The notes under the pieces: model-generated
What the model saw: only the letters and a program-made list of their open reading frames with translations
The model's database searches: none
What the model was told of the DNA's origin: nothing
In this document: piece by piece, positions 43,386-56,710 of the stretch
Position numbering within the stretch: position 1 is the stretch's first letter
Layout: each line of letters opens with the position of its first letter
NCBI GenBank assembly: GCA_033002965.1
Contig: JAURVB010012326.1
Location: forward strand, 186,001 to 250,000
Length of the DNA: 64,000 nt
Direction: 5' to 3'
Source of the DNA: Piper betle
Lineage: Eukaryota > Streptophyta > Magnoliopsida > Piperales > Piperaceae
Translations under genes and position numbers: made by a program

Positions 43386-43682
43386 CTAAAACTTGTAACG
43401 AGCTTTCAAGGCTCTAAACTGGCCTTGTTCTTCATCTGGATAGTCGATGAGAAACCAGCTGTCATAATTTGATAAAATCACGAAGAGAATGAACTGTAGA
43501 CCTACACATATGCCGCTGATACCCTAGGTAGAAAAAAACGAGCGTTAAGCACAGTGGAGTGCATATAGAAAATTGATAACTAGAAAGAGTGAGGATAAAC
43601 CATGGTTACAACTTACAACGTTCTGAGGATCCACTCCACATTGCATTCTACATCTGCATTTCGCTTCAGTTATTCTCTTCAT
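43386..43682 (-). CDS. Two coding-looking exons: small membrane protein or 3' exons of the next gene
   Basis: Exon 43617-43682 reads MKRITEAKCRCRMQCGVDPQ and then NV, followed by a GTAAGT donor. Exon 43386-43523 follows a CTAG acceptor in the same phase and reads GISGICVGLQFILFVILS, then NYDSWFLIDYPDEEQGQ, ending LKARYKF and a stop. Together this is a 67-residue protein with a Cys-rich N-terminus and one hydrophobic segment. Alternatively, a GTACC donor just inside the 3' end of the upstream membrane-protein exon (near 44237) could splice to an acceptor at 43675, which would add these exons to that protein in frame. An in-frame TAA precedes the ATG. I do not recognise the family. Confidence 0.45.
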
Positions 43683-44126
43683 GGTGAGTAAAAATGTTTA
43701 TGACAAAAAAATGGTTTTCATCTAAGCAATAACACCTTTATGGACGCTGTTCAGCTTCGCCCAACCTGTTAAGGGTTAAAACGCCACAGTCAAGCCATAC
43801 AAATGTCTAAAGTTACAATAAACAGAAGAAAAGGCTGGCTAAGCAAATGCAAATATGATCACAACCAACAAGAATTTCACACTTAACTTCTACCTCGTTC
43901 TAAATTTATGTAACATAGGTCAAAACAATCTTGGAGGAGGCTCGCTGCTTGTTCATTGCCGCAATAAGATTCCCAAATAATGAAGACAAATAAAAAATAT
44001 ATATATTTCACTTCAAAAATACTCTAGCTAGAAAACTGATAATCTATGAATAATACTTTAAGACGAGAAGGGAAAGATAGAAATTCTCATTTAACATTTT
44101 CCACTAAAATAACACAGATTTGAATT

Positions 44127-44128
<2 letters not shown>

Positions 44129-44159
<31 letters not shown>
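44129..44159. repeat. (AT)n microsatellite
   Basis: About 15 AT units lie just downstream of the membrane-protein stop codon at 44225. Confidence 0.95.
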
Positions 44160-44162
<3 letters not shown>

Positions 44163-44224
44163 TATTTACTGGTGGATGGGATAGCATGGCACACAGAAAA
44201 TTAAAAATGACCATCAAATTCACG

Positions 44225-46568
44225 TCATGTGCAACAATGGTACCTTGTCATTTTGATATTTCTGAACCAGAGCATTACTGTGAGCGTAATTGCAACAATT
44301 GAGAAGGATAAGTGGCCCAACGAATGGCCACTTACTACATAACGAGTCGCACCATATATTTTATCTGCCAGCGTTAAAATATTTGCTAGGACATAAAATC
44401 CTACAGACAGAAACAGTTTTCCTGAGCATAGTTAGCCTGTGTTGTATAAGATAAAACACATGAAAACAAACAAAAATAAATCATTGAAAACTCCTTTAGA
44501 TTTGACATTTCACAAATTGCGAAAAAAATTACTCATGGAAGAGACTTTTCAACATGTTTTCCAAAAACTCATCAATTGTCAACAATATTTGGATATTCAC
44601 ATTTATCAAGAGCTCGTTAGAAGCCCCCTACTGCATCTCCCGTGTGCATCACAGCCACAAGAGACTGCACAAACCACTGGCCCCTAAAGAGAATCAAAAT
44701 ATGTCAAGACTCAATAAAAATGGACCATGGTGGTAAAACATATTTAAGCTCACAAGGTTACACACATTGATTTCATTGCCAATGCACGAAACTTCACATG
44801 CTCGATAGAGATGCCTGACCCTTCAAACAAATCTAAGTTCCATGTCTAAGATCACATGCTTTTTCTCTAATCTCATGGGACCTACATGCAGAGATTTGAG
44901 GGGGCTGGCTGTATGTTCATGAATTGAGGAAGCCCAACTTTATCTCAAATTTCATTATTTTAGAAGAAAAACATGTCAAGCATCTTGGCTTCTTTTAAAG
45001 TTGTTCACTGCACCACCTACCCACTTACACTATCATTTAAAGAAGAAAACTTTCAGCAAACTACGATAATACTATTAATAATTTAGTGGTTAAAAATGCT
45101 CCTTCAAACTCGCACTTCTTCCATGAGAGACAATTAATGTACTCAGAATAGTAACTTAAATACAACTTTTTTTTCTGTCACTACTGTTTCTGAAGAAAAA
45201 ATTTAGAATATAGAGAGTATTGTGAAGAAACACATAAAGAACACAGGCAGGCAAGGTCCATACCTATGGCCCAGAACCAGTATCTTGACAGGGTGTACTT
45301 AGGGGGAAAGAGTAGAGCCAACACAGGAATGGTAACAAATGGTGCAATGTGGATAATCATATACAGCCTCATGTCATTGAAAGTCCTATAAATCAGAATC
45401 TTAAATTGGTCAAAAAAAAACAACAACCGAGACAATTCTACCTTCAAACTGCAACATTATAAAAAGAAAAAGAAGACAGAAGTACTGAAGGAAGTTCTAG
45501 TCTAAAAACCTTTCATAAGCAATGCTAAACAGCACAATCAGCAGGAAGGAAAACAAAGAAGTTACTCCAGTTTTCCCATCAATTCGCTCGGAGATGAAGC
45601 AGGATACGGCAGAAGTAATTGCCATCATCATCTGCATCATATCGTGCTCCTCAAAATCCAACAGATGCAAAAGAAACTTATAAGTGGGCTGGACGCTCAA
45701 TTACAGTAAACACTCCACGAACACACCACATAGAACTGAAAATTTTTTAATGATTACGTGCATACTGGTACTCATAACTCGAGATACATACTAGCTCTTA
45801 CACCCAAATAAATAATTATAATCGAAGTCATCCTCATATCACCTCTATCTAGCTTCCAAGTTGTAGCATGGCAAGATCATGGGTTCCCAAGCAAAATGTA
45901 CTTGAAGCCTCACATCGCATGTGTGTTTTGGACATCAATCAATGCAAAGAAGTATCTTTTACACAGCATAAGCACAAAAAGTAATGCTTTTACGTAAAAG
46001 CCAGCAGAAAAACAAACCGGCATTTGATCCCACGGAATCCTAGCATCCTCCGGCTTCAAATGATAGTAAGCAGACCCAAACGCGGTACCTGCGATCCCCA
46101 TGTAAAAAAATATCCAACCCCAAACCTCCCCACGCACACTGCCACCACAAACACACCTAACATCATAAACAAAAAATCCAAGATCTCCAACAAAAACAAC
46201 CAAAAATCCCAACAAAAAACAAACCTGATGCCAAGATAGTTTCCATGGAGGGAGAGCACAAGACCAACAACACCAACCACCAGAAAAAGGAAGTTCGTTA
46301 TCACATTCAACGTATTCGGCACCCCTAAAGCACCCAAAATAAAATAAAATAAAATAAAACAAGTAAAAAAAACAGAACAATGCAAAGCTCCAAATGGGAA
46401 TCAAATCCATGGAATCGGATCGACCGAAGAAGTTGCGCTTGTCGGCGAAGACGTGGTGGCGGGGGAGATGGCGAGCCGAGGGGTGGCGACCATGAAGCAG
46501 AGCCATAGCAGGAGAAGGCCGCCAAATATGCGAACTTTGTTGCCTCTGAGATCATGGACAAGCTCCAT
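44225..46568 (-). CDS. Multi-pass membrane protein, ceramidase/CREST-like, frame break in exon 1
   Basis: Exons in transcript order are 46425-46568, 46225-46324, 46018-46138, 45510-45631, 45264-45385 and 44225-44400, about 261 residues with seven or eight hydrophobic segments. Conserved stretches are PNTLNVITNFLFLVVGV, GEVWGWIFFYMGIAGTAFGS, AYYHLKPEDARIPWDQMP, CFISERIDGKTG, LLFPPKYTLSRYWFWA and SGHSLGHL. The His/Asp/Ser placement (AYYHLKPED, SGHxxGH) resembles the CREST hydrolase superfamily that includes alkaline ceramidase, but the substrate is not known. The ATG 46568 gives a signal-anchor-like start. At 46461-46465 a run of five G (C on the coding strand) appears one base short: ISP is in the start frame while RHHVFADKRNFFG, the family continuation into exon 2, is in another. 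Exon 1 is 144 bp where 145 are needed. Confidence 0.75.
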
Positions 46569-47170
46569 TGCTGTGTTTTTCGGCCAATCGAGTCGGAGGA
46601 GGGGATCAAATCGGGCGTAGTCGGAGGCCAGCGGCGACGGCCATGGATCGCTGCGTCGGTCGCCGGCGATAGTCGGCGACGGCGCGGAGAAGAAGGAGCC
46701 AATTGGTTTGGACGTAGTTGAGCCCATGGGCCTCTTGATGGGCCTTGATGTTGCCCACTGGCCCATGAGCCTCTTGAATGTTGAGCTATGAATTAATTGA
46801 TCTCGCCGTATCTAATAAATAAAATAAAATAAGAGTTTGAATCGTTCGATCAAACTTGGATTCGGTCAGTCTGTAATTTGATTTTATTCCGCTCAAGCTT
46901 GAACCAAGCGAACACGACGCACTTGTGATCCGCTCAGCTCAATTCTATTTTATATGTTTTTGATGTAGTTATTTACGTCATAAAATATTAAAACATAATA
47001 AATAGAATCATGTCATAATGATGATTTTTTTTATGATAATATAATAGTTTTCTGCAAGAACAAAAGTGATACCAGGTTTTCATAACTTATATATTGGTTT
47101 AATTTGGCTTATATTAAATACGATGTTAAACTATTTAATACTTTAAAAGTAATTTTATTCTAAATTATAC

Positions 47171-47204
<34 letters not shown>

Positions 47205-47465
47205 GTTTATGGTCAAACTCAGCTTAGTTTGAAGCCTATCCAGCTGAATTCAAAGTCGATAACAAGTAAATCAACTAATTTGAACTATAAACACAGTTAA
47301 TTTTGACTCAATTTATTTCAATTTAGGAGCACCCTTCAAGGAGCCTTCATGTGATGCTAGGTTTGATCCTAAATTTAAAAGTGTGCGTTTTTTAATTGTG
47401 CAGCCGACTCTTATTAGTTATTACTCAAAATGCATTGATGGGGAACCATTTAATTATAATCTTTA
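46569..47465. other. Promoter of the membrane-protein gene and AT-rich spacer
   Basis: GC-rich DNA to about 46770 probably contains the minus-strand leader and promoter. Beyond it, 46850-47330 has GCTCAAGCTTGAACC- and GCTCAGCTC-like words reminiscent of the 39828 element family, but I cannot define ends. An (ATA)n run lies at 47174-47204. Confidence 0.4.
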
Positions 47466-47868
47466 AAAAAAATATCATAAATAACCATGTTTTAAATTTT
47501 TATATTATAAATAACAATAGATTTAAACTTCTATCTGATATAACCATGTCTCATAATTTTATTTCACACACAACTAGGATCCTCAATTATTATTTTGCAT
47601 ACATTTTGAACTATAACTCAAAAATAATATAAATTTAGAATCTATTTATCATTAACAATCTTTTTATTTTGATATATAAAATTAATAAAGATTATAACTT
47701 TTATTTATTATCATTGTTGTTTTGAATAAAAATAATTTTTTATGGGTATTTTTATCATTAAATAATTGATATTAAAGTTTTAAAAATGACTGCGTGTGAC
47801 ATAAGTTCAAAATTTTGGTTATTTTTAAAATAAAATAAAATCTGGACAACTTATATATTTTCCTTAAA
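47466..47868. mobile_element. Shorter copy of the 26359-27106 TIR element
   Basis: The left end AATATCATAAATAACCATG matches the left end of the 26359 element. The right two thirds (from about 47606) matches its right half nearly word for word (TTGAACTATAACT, TTTTGATATATAAAAT, TTGTTTTGAATAAAAAT, AATCTGGACA). The middle is deleted. Termini are more decayed and a target duplication is not clear. Confidence 0.7.
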
Positions 47869-50800
47869 AACAAAAAAAGGCAATCCACCCAAAACGATGT
47901 CAACCTTACCCAACCCATTCCCCACGGATATTAACCCAGGAAACATTCAACCCGTTGACTATGTATCTCTGGCCACGTTCAGTATGTATTTTGGAGGTGA
48001 CATGGCGGGAGAGAGAGTCCAAAAGCAGTTCAAGAGTTATGGCCCGGTCCTAATTGGTGGTTGTAAGTTGGATCATGACAGGGATTTCTTGCACAAAAAC
48101 TTCATTTTCTGGGATTGACGTAAACAAATTGAAGCCTTATATGTTCAACAAAAACAACACAAATAAATAAAGAAATAGGACTTGTGTCCCAAGCAGGCAA
48201 CTATACAGTTCAGAATATGAGGCAGCGGTGGGCGTTGGACGATATCACTTCCCAAACCAACCAATTCAATGCAGCTTCGGCTCGTACCCATCTACACTCA
48301 GAGATTCCACTCTGCACTATATATTTACATATATTTATTATTAGTTGTCATCACCAATCATCAGTCATGTTTTATGTTTTAAATAAGATCAAACATGTTT
48401 GAAACTTCGATCAGAGTTCTTCGTTCTTGTAGTTTTTCTAGGGAAGAGGAATGAGGAGAAGATGTGAGTTGATTTCATTTTTGTCTGTCCGGCAATTATC
48501 CAAGGCCCATTTCCGAGGTGGGCTTGATTGACTAGAATAAATACATCGCATGTGGAATCGACGTGCATCCTAATATATATATATATATAGAAATTTGTTA
48601 TGGTGCGCTGCATAGTTTTGTAGCGTACCATGCGCTGCATTAACGAGAGCCTCTCATTCAATCCACCCACTAACAAGATGATGGACCCGTCTACTAGTCC
48701 GACGGACCCGCCCGCGACCGCCACGCCCCTCCCGCCCACGACAGCCCCACCGCGGCCTCGCCCCTGCCGGCCGCCTTGCCCTCCACCCCCTCTCCCCACC
48801 CGGCCACAGCCCGCCGCCATGGTCCCCGCCCCTACCAGCACCCTACAGCTGTCGCCAAACCCCCCCCTCTCCGCCACCGCCAGAGGCATATAATGTACCA
48901 ATATAATGTATACAATTATTATGATTTTGATTGATTGATTAGAGATGGGGGAAAATAACCGGTGATTAACATAGAACAAGTGTAAGACCCATGTAGGACC
49001 ACTATCAATTTGGTGGGGAGAACATACCAAAACGTAAATATTTCTTTTGCGGAGCACCAGTGATTTTGATAAATAAACTAATTATGATAATTTGATCCTC
49101 GTAAACTCGTCTTAAATTAGATGATAAGTAAATTAAATTTGAGCCATGTAAAGTTCGATTTGACCGGCTCCGTGAACCTTGCATCGGTTAATAAAATGCA
49201 CGTAAAATGATGTATTTTTGCTGTCGAATGCAAATGCACGTACAATCAGAATTTCAGAGGATAAGTGGGGTCCACAGAGCAGACTACAAGTCTAAGTGGG
49301 ACGGCATTCCGATCACTTTTCCTACGGCACGTGGGACCCTACGCAACCGCATTTCGTCCCGCGCTTTTGCCGTTCGCGTGATATTAAAAAACGTTGCACT
49401 AATTTTTTACGCGCAGTCCTTGTTAGGTCTGCCCCGGTGATAGCTTATACCAGTTGTCCAAGGCATCTCCATTGGTATAAATAACCATAATTTATGTAGT
49501 TTAGAAAAAATAATCGTAATTAATAATTAAACTCTCTAAATTATAATAATTTATACTAATTAAAGGGCTTTTATGAAAAGTTTGATGTAGCAAGTGCTAT
49601 ACTAAATCTTTTCCGGCCTCGATTAGGCAATACCACTAAATGTGGAGGTCAAGGGATTAAATTGGCTAACTCAAATATTTTATTTATTATTAGCAAAAAT
49701 TGGTTTACTTACATTAAAAAATATTTGTACATTGTTAAAAAAATTGGACAAATTTTAGAGGCAAATCAATGGGCAAAACTTAAAGATTATAAACATATCC
49801 CTGGGATCTCATTTGACAAATTAATTTAAATATCACTTATATATTTCACCCACTTTTGCAAGAGATATTACAAAAAAAATATTAATTTTAAAATTTCTTT
49901 TAAAATTACAATTATTTTTTTTAAATTTTTACTTAATTTATTTTATAATTTCTTAATTCTAGATTTATAATTAATTTTCTTAAATATCTTCAATATTTTA
50001 CATATCTATCTATATATTATCAAAAATCTATTGGAATCCGTTATTAGTGATTTTAAAAGATTTTTTTAACATGAATTATTACAAAAAAATGTTTGTTTAT
50101 ATTTATTTTATCTAAAAATATATACAATTATAATTTAAAACTGGCTTTTTTACCAGATATGATGTATGATATATTTTATTTTATATATACATAAAGGTTG
50201 TGCTTGAGGAAATGAATACGTTACGCGTCCCTAAACCCTTAATGCTTTCTGTCATCTTTCATATATATATATATATATATATATATTTGCTTGCAAGCAA
50301 GCCAAGCACAAGGACACAAAGATGATAGTTGGGATTCATCTGCTTTTGGCCCAACTTGGAAGCATTTGCCCTTCCCCACTGCCAAGCAAACCTTGAGTTC
50401 TTTTGACATGTATATGTTTTGAAAGCTGTTCCATCTTCCTCGTTTATACCATGGCTCTGCAATATTTGATCTTCCTTTTTCTTACCTTTGTATATTATTT
50501 CCAGCGGGCCAAGTATTTATTTAGCTATACAAGCTTTTGCAATGGGTATATACGGTCAAGTGATTAGTTAATCTTCTTCGTACCCGAGTATGTTTGTTAC
50601 AATTATTTACCTTCTTTATACCCAAAATCAATGGTGTCATTGACACTGTTCTTGATGAATAGCAGTAAATGTATATAATTGTTGGGTATACTCTGGTTAG
50701 AGCTGATTTCGTTTCAGACGACGGCATTCACATTGAGAAGACAAGAGTTAATCCAGGATATAACTACATTCTTGATGCATTTGCTTTTTGTTTTCGCATG

Positions 50801-52474
50801 GACACCAGCTGCTAAGCAATGTGTCCACTTTATGGTGGACCCAAATTGTTTGTTATGTTAATTAGCTCGCCTAACTTAGAAATGCAGTAAGTAGTTCTCT
50901 GACAATGCCCCCTTCCCTTTGATTGCAAGCTAAATCGACATAACTGCAACTTCAATTTCTACCAATTAATCCCTGTGACAATTCCAGTAATCCTTTAAGC
51001 TCTTTCATGAATTGAAGCGTGTCTGTGACAAAAAACGTTCAACTTGTTCATATTTGTTAATGTCTATGTATTTTGGTACATTCTCCAATGCTAAGTTTAA
51101 TGTTATTTTGGTACATTCTCCAATTGCTTGCCACAAGGCACCAATTCTTAATTAAGCATGCGGTATCGGTCTACCGAATCATGTTTAATTAGAGAGACAT
51201 ATATGACATAACCCATCAACAACTAATACAAGATCTATATATATATATATATATATACACTGACAAAAAAATGGATAAATGTTCATATTTTCTTTATAAT
51301 GCAAATCCTATTTCTTACCCCATTTTAGGACGGACATGGCGTGAAATTTGAAGCTTGCCAATGTTCTTCTGGGGACATGGGTATTGTAAAGATTAACAGA
51401 TTGGTTTGATTGCATTGATCTAATAAACAGAAAAATTAGAACAGTTTCCTACCCGTGACATGCCAATGTCCGAGAGAATCTTCTGCTTAGCTTATATCAA
51501 TGTAAACTGAGGCCAATTATGTTTTCTAGCTAATATGAACGAAGTATAATGACCCAATTAAAACGGCCCAATCAAGTATTTTGTTGAATTAGACAAATGA
51601 ATTTGGCGACAAATGTCAGCATAGTTCTGCATATTATATTTATTCAGTGCATGTACGCAGTTTCTCATCAACAGTTTTTTTAAAGAATTATTCATGAAAA
51701 AAGGTGTACTTGTTTTTGGTAATACAAAAGGGTGTTTAAGTTTTACATAATATTAAGTAAAGGAACATATATATATATATATATATATCGAAAATATGTT
51801 TTTTAAAATAATTTAAAAATAATAATAAAAAATAAAAAATAATTAAATTAAATTTATTTTTATAAAAATTTATGATCATTGGTAACCGCTATCTATTACT
51901 AGCTCTTGGTAAGGGAGCAACCTACTTGATTCATTAAAGGTTTTTATTGAGGAAAAAAATTAATTTTTTTATTTTTTATTTTATTATATAACCACTACGA
52001 TGACTGTTTTTATCATAATAATAATTTTTTTTATTTTTGGTGCTTAGCTAGCTAATAATATTAAAAAATCTGCTTTTAAAAAAACCAAAATAAAAACTTC
52101 ATCACTTATATATATATACACACACCTTAATTTGCAAGCTGCCATAATTATTACTTCACAATAAAATAAGGTTAATTAGCAACAGCTAAGGTGGGGCCAT
52201 TATCGATGGGACCCACCGTTTGTATAAGAAAGTGAACCTTGCTCATGTATTTGACCATCCTCCCTCCTCTCTTTCGTCTCCAACCGAAACTCCGTCAACA
52301 CAGGAAATAGGAAGAGTTCTCCTTCCTCTTTCCTCTCAACAGAAACTCATAACATGAGAAAGAAAGGTTGAAAAATAAGTAAAAGCTAAAACCAATACCA
52401 GATATTCTCTTCTCCTCTTGCCTTTCCTTTTTCACACCTTTTTCTTCTTCTCTTCCTTTTGAGTCAGTCTTTAG
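47869..52474. other. Large intergenic region without a supported gene
   Basis: A 73-codon frame at 47897-48118 is unrecognised. At 48599-48630 an imperfect inverted repeat (ATGGTGCGCT / AGCGTACCAT) precedes a C-rich segment at 48660-48890. Positions 49480-50160 and 51700-52110 are very AT-rich with several AT microsatellites (48565, 50263, 51234, 51768). Nothing else is supported. Confidence 0.5.
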
Positions 52475-52586
52475 CTATATACACTGTCATATAACACCTG
52501 AGGAGAAAGAGAGGAGCTCCACTTCAAGCTATATCTGTGAGTGACGAGGAGGAGACAGAGTCTATCACCAGTGTCACTACCAGACC
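52475..52586 (+). promoter_or_regulatory. Core promoter and leader of the beta-galactosidase gene
   Basis: CTATATAC at 52475-52482 is a good TATA box, about 105 bp upstream of the ATG, which would put transcription start near 52510. Upstream, 52255-52460 is rich in CT tracts, a common feature of plant promoters. Inference from motif and spacing. Confidence 0.5.
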
Positions 52587-55500
52587 ATGTTGAGGTCTGG
52601 GGGAGGATTTGTGAAGCTTTTGTGGGGTGTTCTGGTCCTGTGTTCATGGGTGAGCATGGTGGGCTGCTCTGTTTCGTATGACCACAGAGCCGTAGTCATA
52701 GATGGGCAGAGGCGCATTCTCATCTCCGGGTCCATCCACTACCCAAGAAGCACCCCAGAGGTATGACCATCGTTCTTTGGATGAAATGTGGATTGTGGGT
52801 TGCTCTTGTTTTCGCCTCTTTGTGTGTGCCGGCGCTTTATTTTGGTTGTTGTTTCGGTGTGGGGGTCGTAGATGTGGCCTGGTCTTATTCAGAAAGCCAA
52901 AGACGGAGGCTTGGATGTTATTCAGACATATGTTTTCTGGAATGGACATGAGCCTTCTCCTGGTCAGGTACTGATGCTTTTGCTAAACATTTCATCATCT
53001 TTGTTCCCCTGTTGTCAAATTTTCTGATGGGTTGGACTTTCTTCCTTCTTCTCCAAATAGTATTATTTTGAAGATAGGTACGATTTAGTTAGATTTGTGA
53101 AGCTGGTGACGGAAGCCGGATTATATCTTCATCTCCGTATAGGCCCATATGTTTGTGCAGAATGGAATTTTGGGTAAGTTCTCAAACTATTGATCTTAAC
53201 TTTGTTGTTTAGTCGTTAATATTATTAATCTTGTGGGAATATTTCTTCAGAGGTTTCCCTGTGTGGTTGAAATATGTTCCTGGTATAAGTTTCAGAACTG
53301 ATAATGGTCCTTTCAAGGTATCTGTCCATCACAAAGCCAATCCATTAATAAAATTTTGTTGAAATTTACAATTTGATTCAAGGAATGGTTGTCTGGTTCA
53401 TAATCTCTACAGGATGCTATGGAGAAGTTCACGAAGAAGATAGTTGGTATGATGAAGGAAGAAGGTCTCTTTGCTTCTCAAGGTGGTCCAATTATTATGT
53501 CACAGGTAAATTGCAAGCGGTTCACATTTTCTTCCCCAAATTGGTAGCTCGCCAACATTCTGATAGGCACTAACAAGAAAACTAAATGGGCAACCTTACT
53601 TGTATGACACAGATTGAGAATGAGTACGGACCAGTGGAATGGGAGATAGGAGCTCCTGGTCGCGCTTATACAAAATGGGCAGCTGATATGGCCATTGGAC
53701 TTGACACTGGAGTCCCATGGGTGATGTGCAAACAAGATGATGCTCCTGACCCAATTGTAATACCTCATTTTCATTTCAATGAGCTAAATTTACAGAACTT
53801 CGATTAGAAAATTCTTCTTATGGTTTGGTATAATATGTACAAGTGCCAATTTTGTGTCAGATAAACACATGTAATGGCTTCTACTGTGACTACTTCACAC
53901 CAAACAAAAATTATAAGCCCAAGATGTGGACTGAAGCTTGGACAGGATGGTATTGTTCATCTCCTTTCTATTGTATTTCAGACTAGGTGGAAAAACTGCT
54001 ATTACTTGAGCTTCAGATATCTGTTTTTATGAACTTGTAGGTTCACAGCGTTTGGTGGTCCAGTTCCCCAAAGACCTGCAGAAGACTTGGCATTTTCAGT
54101 AGCAAGGTTCATTGCTACTGGCGGTTCTTTTGTTAACTACTACATGGTCAGCATCAAAATCTCACTCCAAAAACCCCATCATTGTGCTTATTGTACTTAC
54201 TCTAATTATTTGGAAGTGACAGTACCACGGGGGCACAAATTTTGGTAGAACAGCAGGAGGGCCTTTCTATGCTACAAGTTATGATTATGATGCTCCTATT
54301 GATGAATACGGTATGCAATGTTGTAATGTAATACAAATTGAGCGTGAGAATATATTCTTCAATCACAGACTTGTATTTTGGTTTCCTAGGAATGCCAAGG
54401 CAACCCAAATGGGGTCACCTGAAAGATTTGCATAGAGCCATCAAGATGTGTGAACCAGCTTTGGTTGCCAGTGATCCTGCCAAGACCCAGCTTGGACCTG
54501 GCCAAGAGGTTTCACACTCCAACTATTTTTGGCTACCAAGTTGCATTTCTTCTATAATTTTCATGGATTTAATTCTTTCATCGTACGCTTCAGGCTCATG
54601 TGTTCAAGTCGGATTCTGGGGCTTGTGCTGCTTTCCTGACCAATCTTGATTGGTACAAATATAAGACAGTGGAATTTGAAGGGAGGAACTATAATCTTCC
54701 TCCTTGGTCTGTGAGCATCCTCCCCGACTGCAAATATACAGTTCTGAATACTGCAAGGGTGAGCAGAGACCATTTAAATTTGGAAGAAAAATTTTCATTT
54801 CCAGAAAAATTCAATAGTAACTAAACATTAAGTATACATGCATAGGTGAACTCTCAGAGCTCTCAGACAACAATGACTCCAGTGAGTGAGAGCTTCCCAT
54901 GGGGATCTTATAATGAAGAAACTGCCTCCTATAGTGACAGCACATTCACATCTTCCAAACTATTGGAGCAGATAAGTGTCACGAGAGATGATACTGATTA
55001 CCTGTGGTACATGACAGAGTGAGTGTCCACAGTCTACATTACAAATTCTCCTAAAGTTACAAACCAAGTTCTCTTGTCTGTTACTGACTAATCAAAATTT
55101 TCAGAGTTACAATTGACCCAAAAGAAGCATTTCTGACCAATGGAAAATACCCAACTCTCTCTGTTCAATCAGCTGGTCATGTTCTATACGTGTTCATAAA
55201 TGGCCAACTATCAGGTATGCTGCTTGGCTTTGTAACACTATGGGTATCCTTGTCTACACTTGATTCAAACAATGTGAGAGCACAATCTCATTTGTCAGGG
55301 ACTGCTTATGGTGGCTTGGACAACTCAAAATTGACATTTACGGACAATATAAAGCTGTGGGCTGGTAACAATAAGATTTACCTCCTTAGTGCAGCTGTTG
55401 GTCTACCTGTGAGTTTGTTTTTTGCTGCATAACATTTGAATAAAATCTATGATCTTGTTGAAATTCCATGAAGATGTTACCACTAACTCCCATCTATGTT

Positions 55501-56710
55501 TCAGAATGTAGGTGTACATTTTGAGACATGGAATGCAGGAGTTCTCGGTCCTGTTGTGCTGTATGGACTTGATGATGGAAAGAGAGATTTGACACAGCAG
55601 GAATGGTCATACAAGGTAGCTTCGTCTTATTTAGTGGTTATCATGTTCTGAATTTTTTAGTTTTATTGCAAAAATTGAGTTTCCTATGGAGTGGGTATAG
55701 GTTGGTCTGAAAGGAGAAGCTCTCAAACTTCATACCCTCAGTGGAAGCTCTTCAGTAGAATGGGCACAAGGATCAGAAGCAGATCAGAGACAGCCCATGA
55801 CTTGGTATAAGGTTAGCACTAAAATTTCTCTGAAACCAGTGTTGTTCTCAGAGCTGTAAAAAATTGACAACGTAGACTATAGTTTAACAATTCTGTGCCA
55901 AATGTGTTCTTTTCCAGACTTCTTTCGATGCTCCAGAAGGCGATGAACCTTTGGCACTGGACATGTATAGCATGGGAAAGGGCCAGGTCTGGATAAATGG
56001 GCAAAGCATTGGCCGCTACTGGCCTGCATATGAAGCTCGTGGAGACTGTAAACAATGTTATTATGGAGGAACATTTGATGAGAAAAAATGTCAAATAAAT
56101 TGCGGAGAGCCCTCACAAAGATGGTAAGTTCGGCTCTTCCTACTTGTTAAAAACGCCATTGGAATGTAGGCAACTGTTTGACCTGATTAATTGATCAGGT
56201 ATCATGTACCTCGGTCTTGGCTCATGCCAACCGGAAATCTTCTCATCTTATTTGAAGAGATGGGTGGAAATCCGAGTAGAGTTTCTCTAGTAAAAAGAAG
56301 TGTGCAGAGCATCTGTGCTGATATCTATGAACAACAACCAACACTAACAAATTGGCGTCTGAAAGCCTATGGAAAGCCCAAGGCTTCTTTGTCATGTGAA
56401 GCTGGTCAGAAAATCTCATCAGTTAAATTTGCTAGTTATGGGACACCAAAGGGAGTTTGTGGCAGTTACCAGGAAGGAAGCTGTCATGCACACAAATCAT
56501 GGGATCCCTTCACAAATGTAAATTTTTTCTCCTTCATGCTTGTTAATACTTTATCTGATGCATTCCCACAAAATTTTAACTGGGGAGGCTTCTTTGCAGA
56601 CATGTATTGGACAGCAAACATGCTCAGTTCCTGTGGTCTCTGAAATGTTTGGAGGAGATCCATGCCCAGGAGTCATGAAGAAGCTCTCTGTTGAGCTCAT
56701 ATGCGACTGA
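52587..56710 (+). CDS. BGAL: GH35 beta-galactosidase with C-terminal lectin domain
   Basis: This is a cell-wall exo-beta-galactosidase. Nineteen exons: 52587-52760, 52872-52967, 53061-53173, 53251-53317, 53413-53505, 53613-53756, 53861-53949, 54041-54146, 54223-54310, 54390-54508, 54594-54758, 54846-55018, 55105-55214, 55299-55408, 55505-55615, 55701-55811, 55918-56123, 56199-56517 and 56600-56710. All junctions are in phase, giving about 834 residues, normal for the class. Residues 1-28 are a signal peptide. The GH35 domain has [34 protein letters not shown] (acid/base Glu) and [14 protein letters not shown] (nucleophile Glu). DYLWYMT and the galactose-binding jelly-roll [16 protein letters not shown] follow. 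The last 80-90 residues ([19 protein letters not shown] ... CIGQQTC ... [15 protein letters not shown]) form the SUEL-type lectin domain found in only some plant BGALs. No lesion is seen. Confidence 0.97.

Noticed and set aside
47897..48118. 73-codon frame starting MSTLPNPFPTD
   Set aside because: It is not recognised, has no neighbouring exons and starts at the edge of a transposon remnant. It is kept only as a mention in the intergenic entry.
48389..49057. 222-codon minus-strand frame
   Set aside because: It runs through the C-rich block (Gly/Arg/Val string on this strand) and AT-rich flanks, with no splice or domain evidence.
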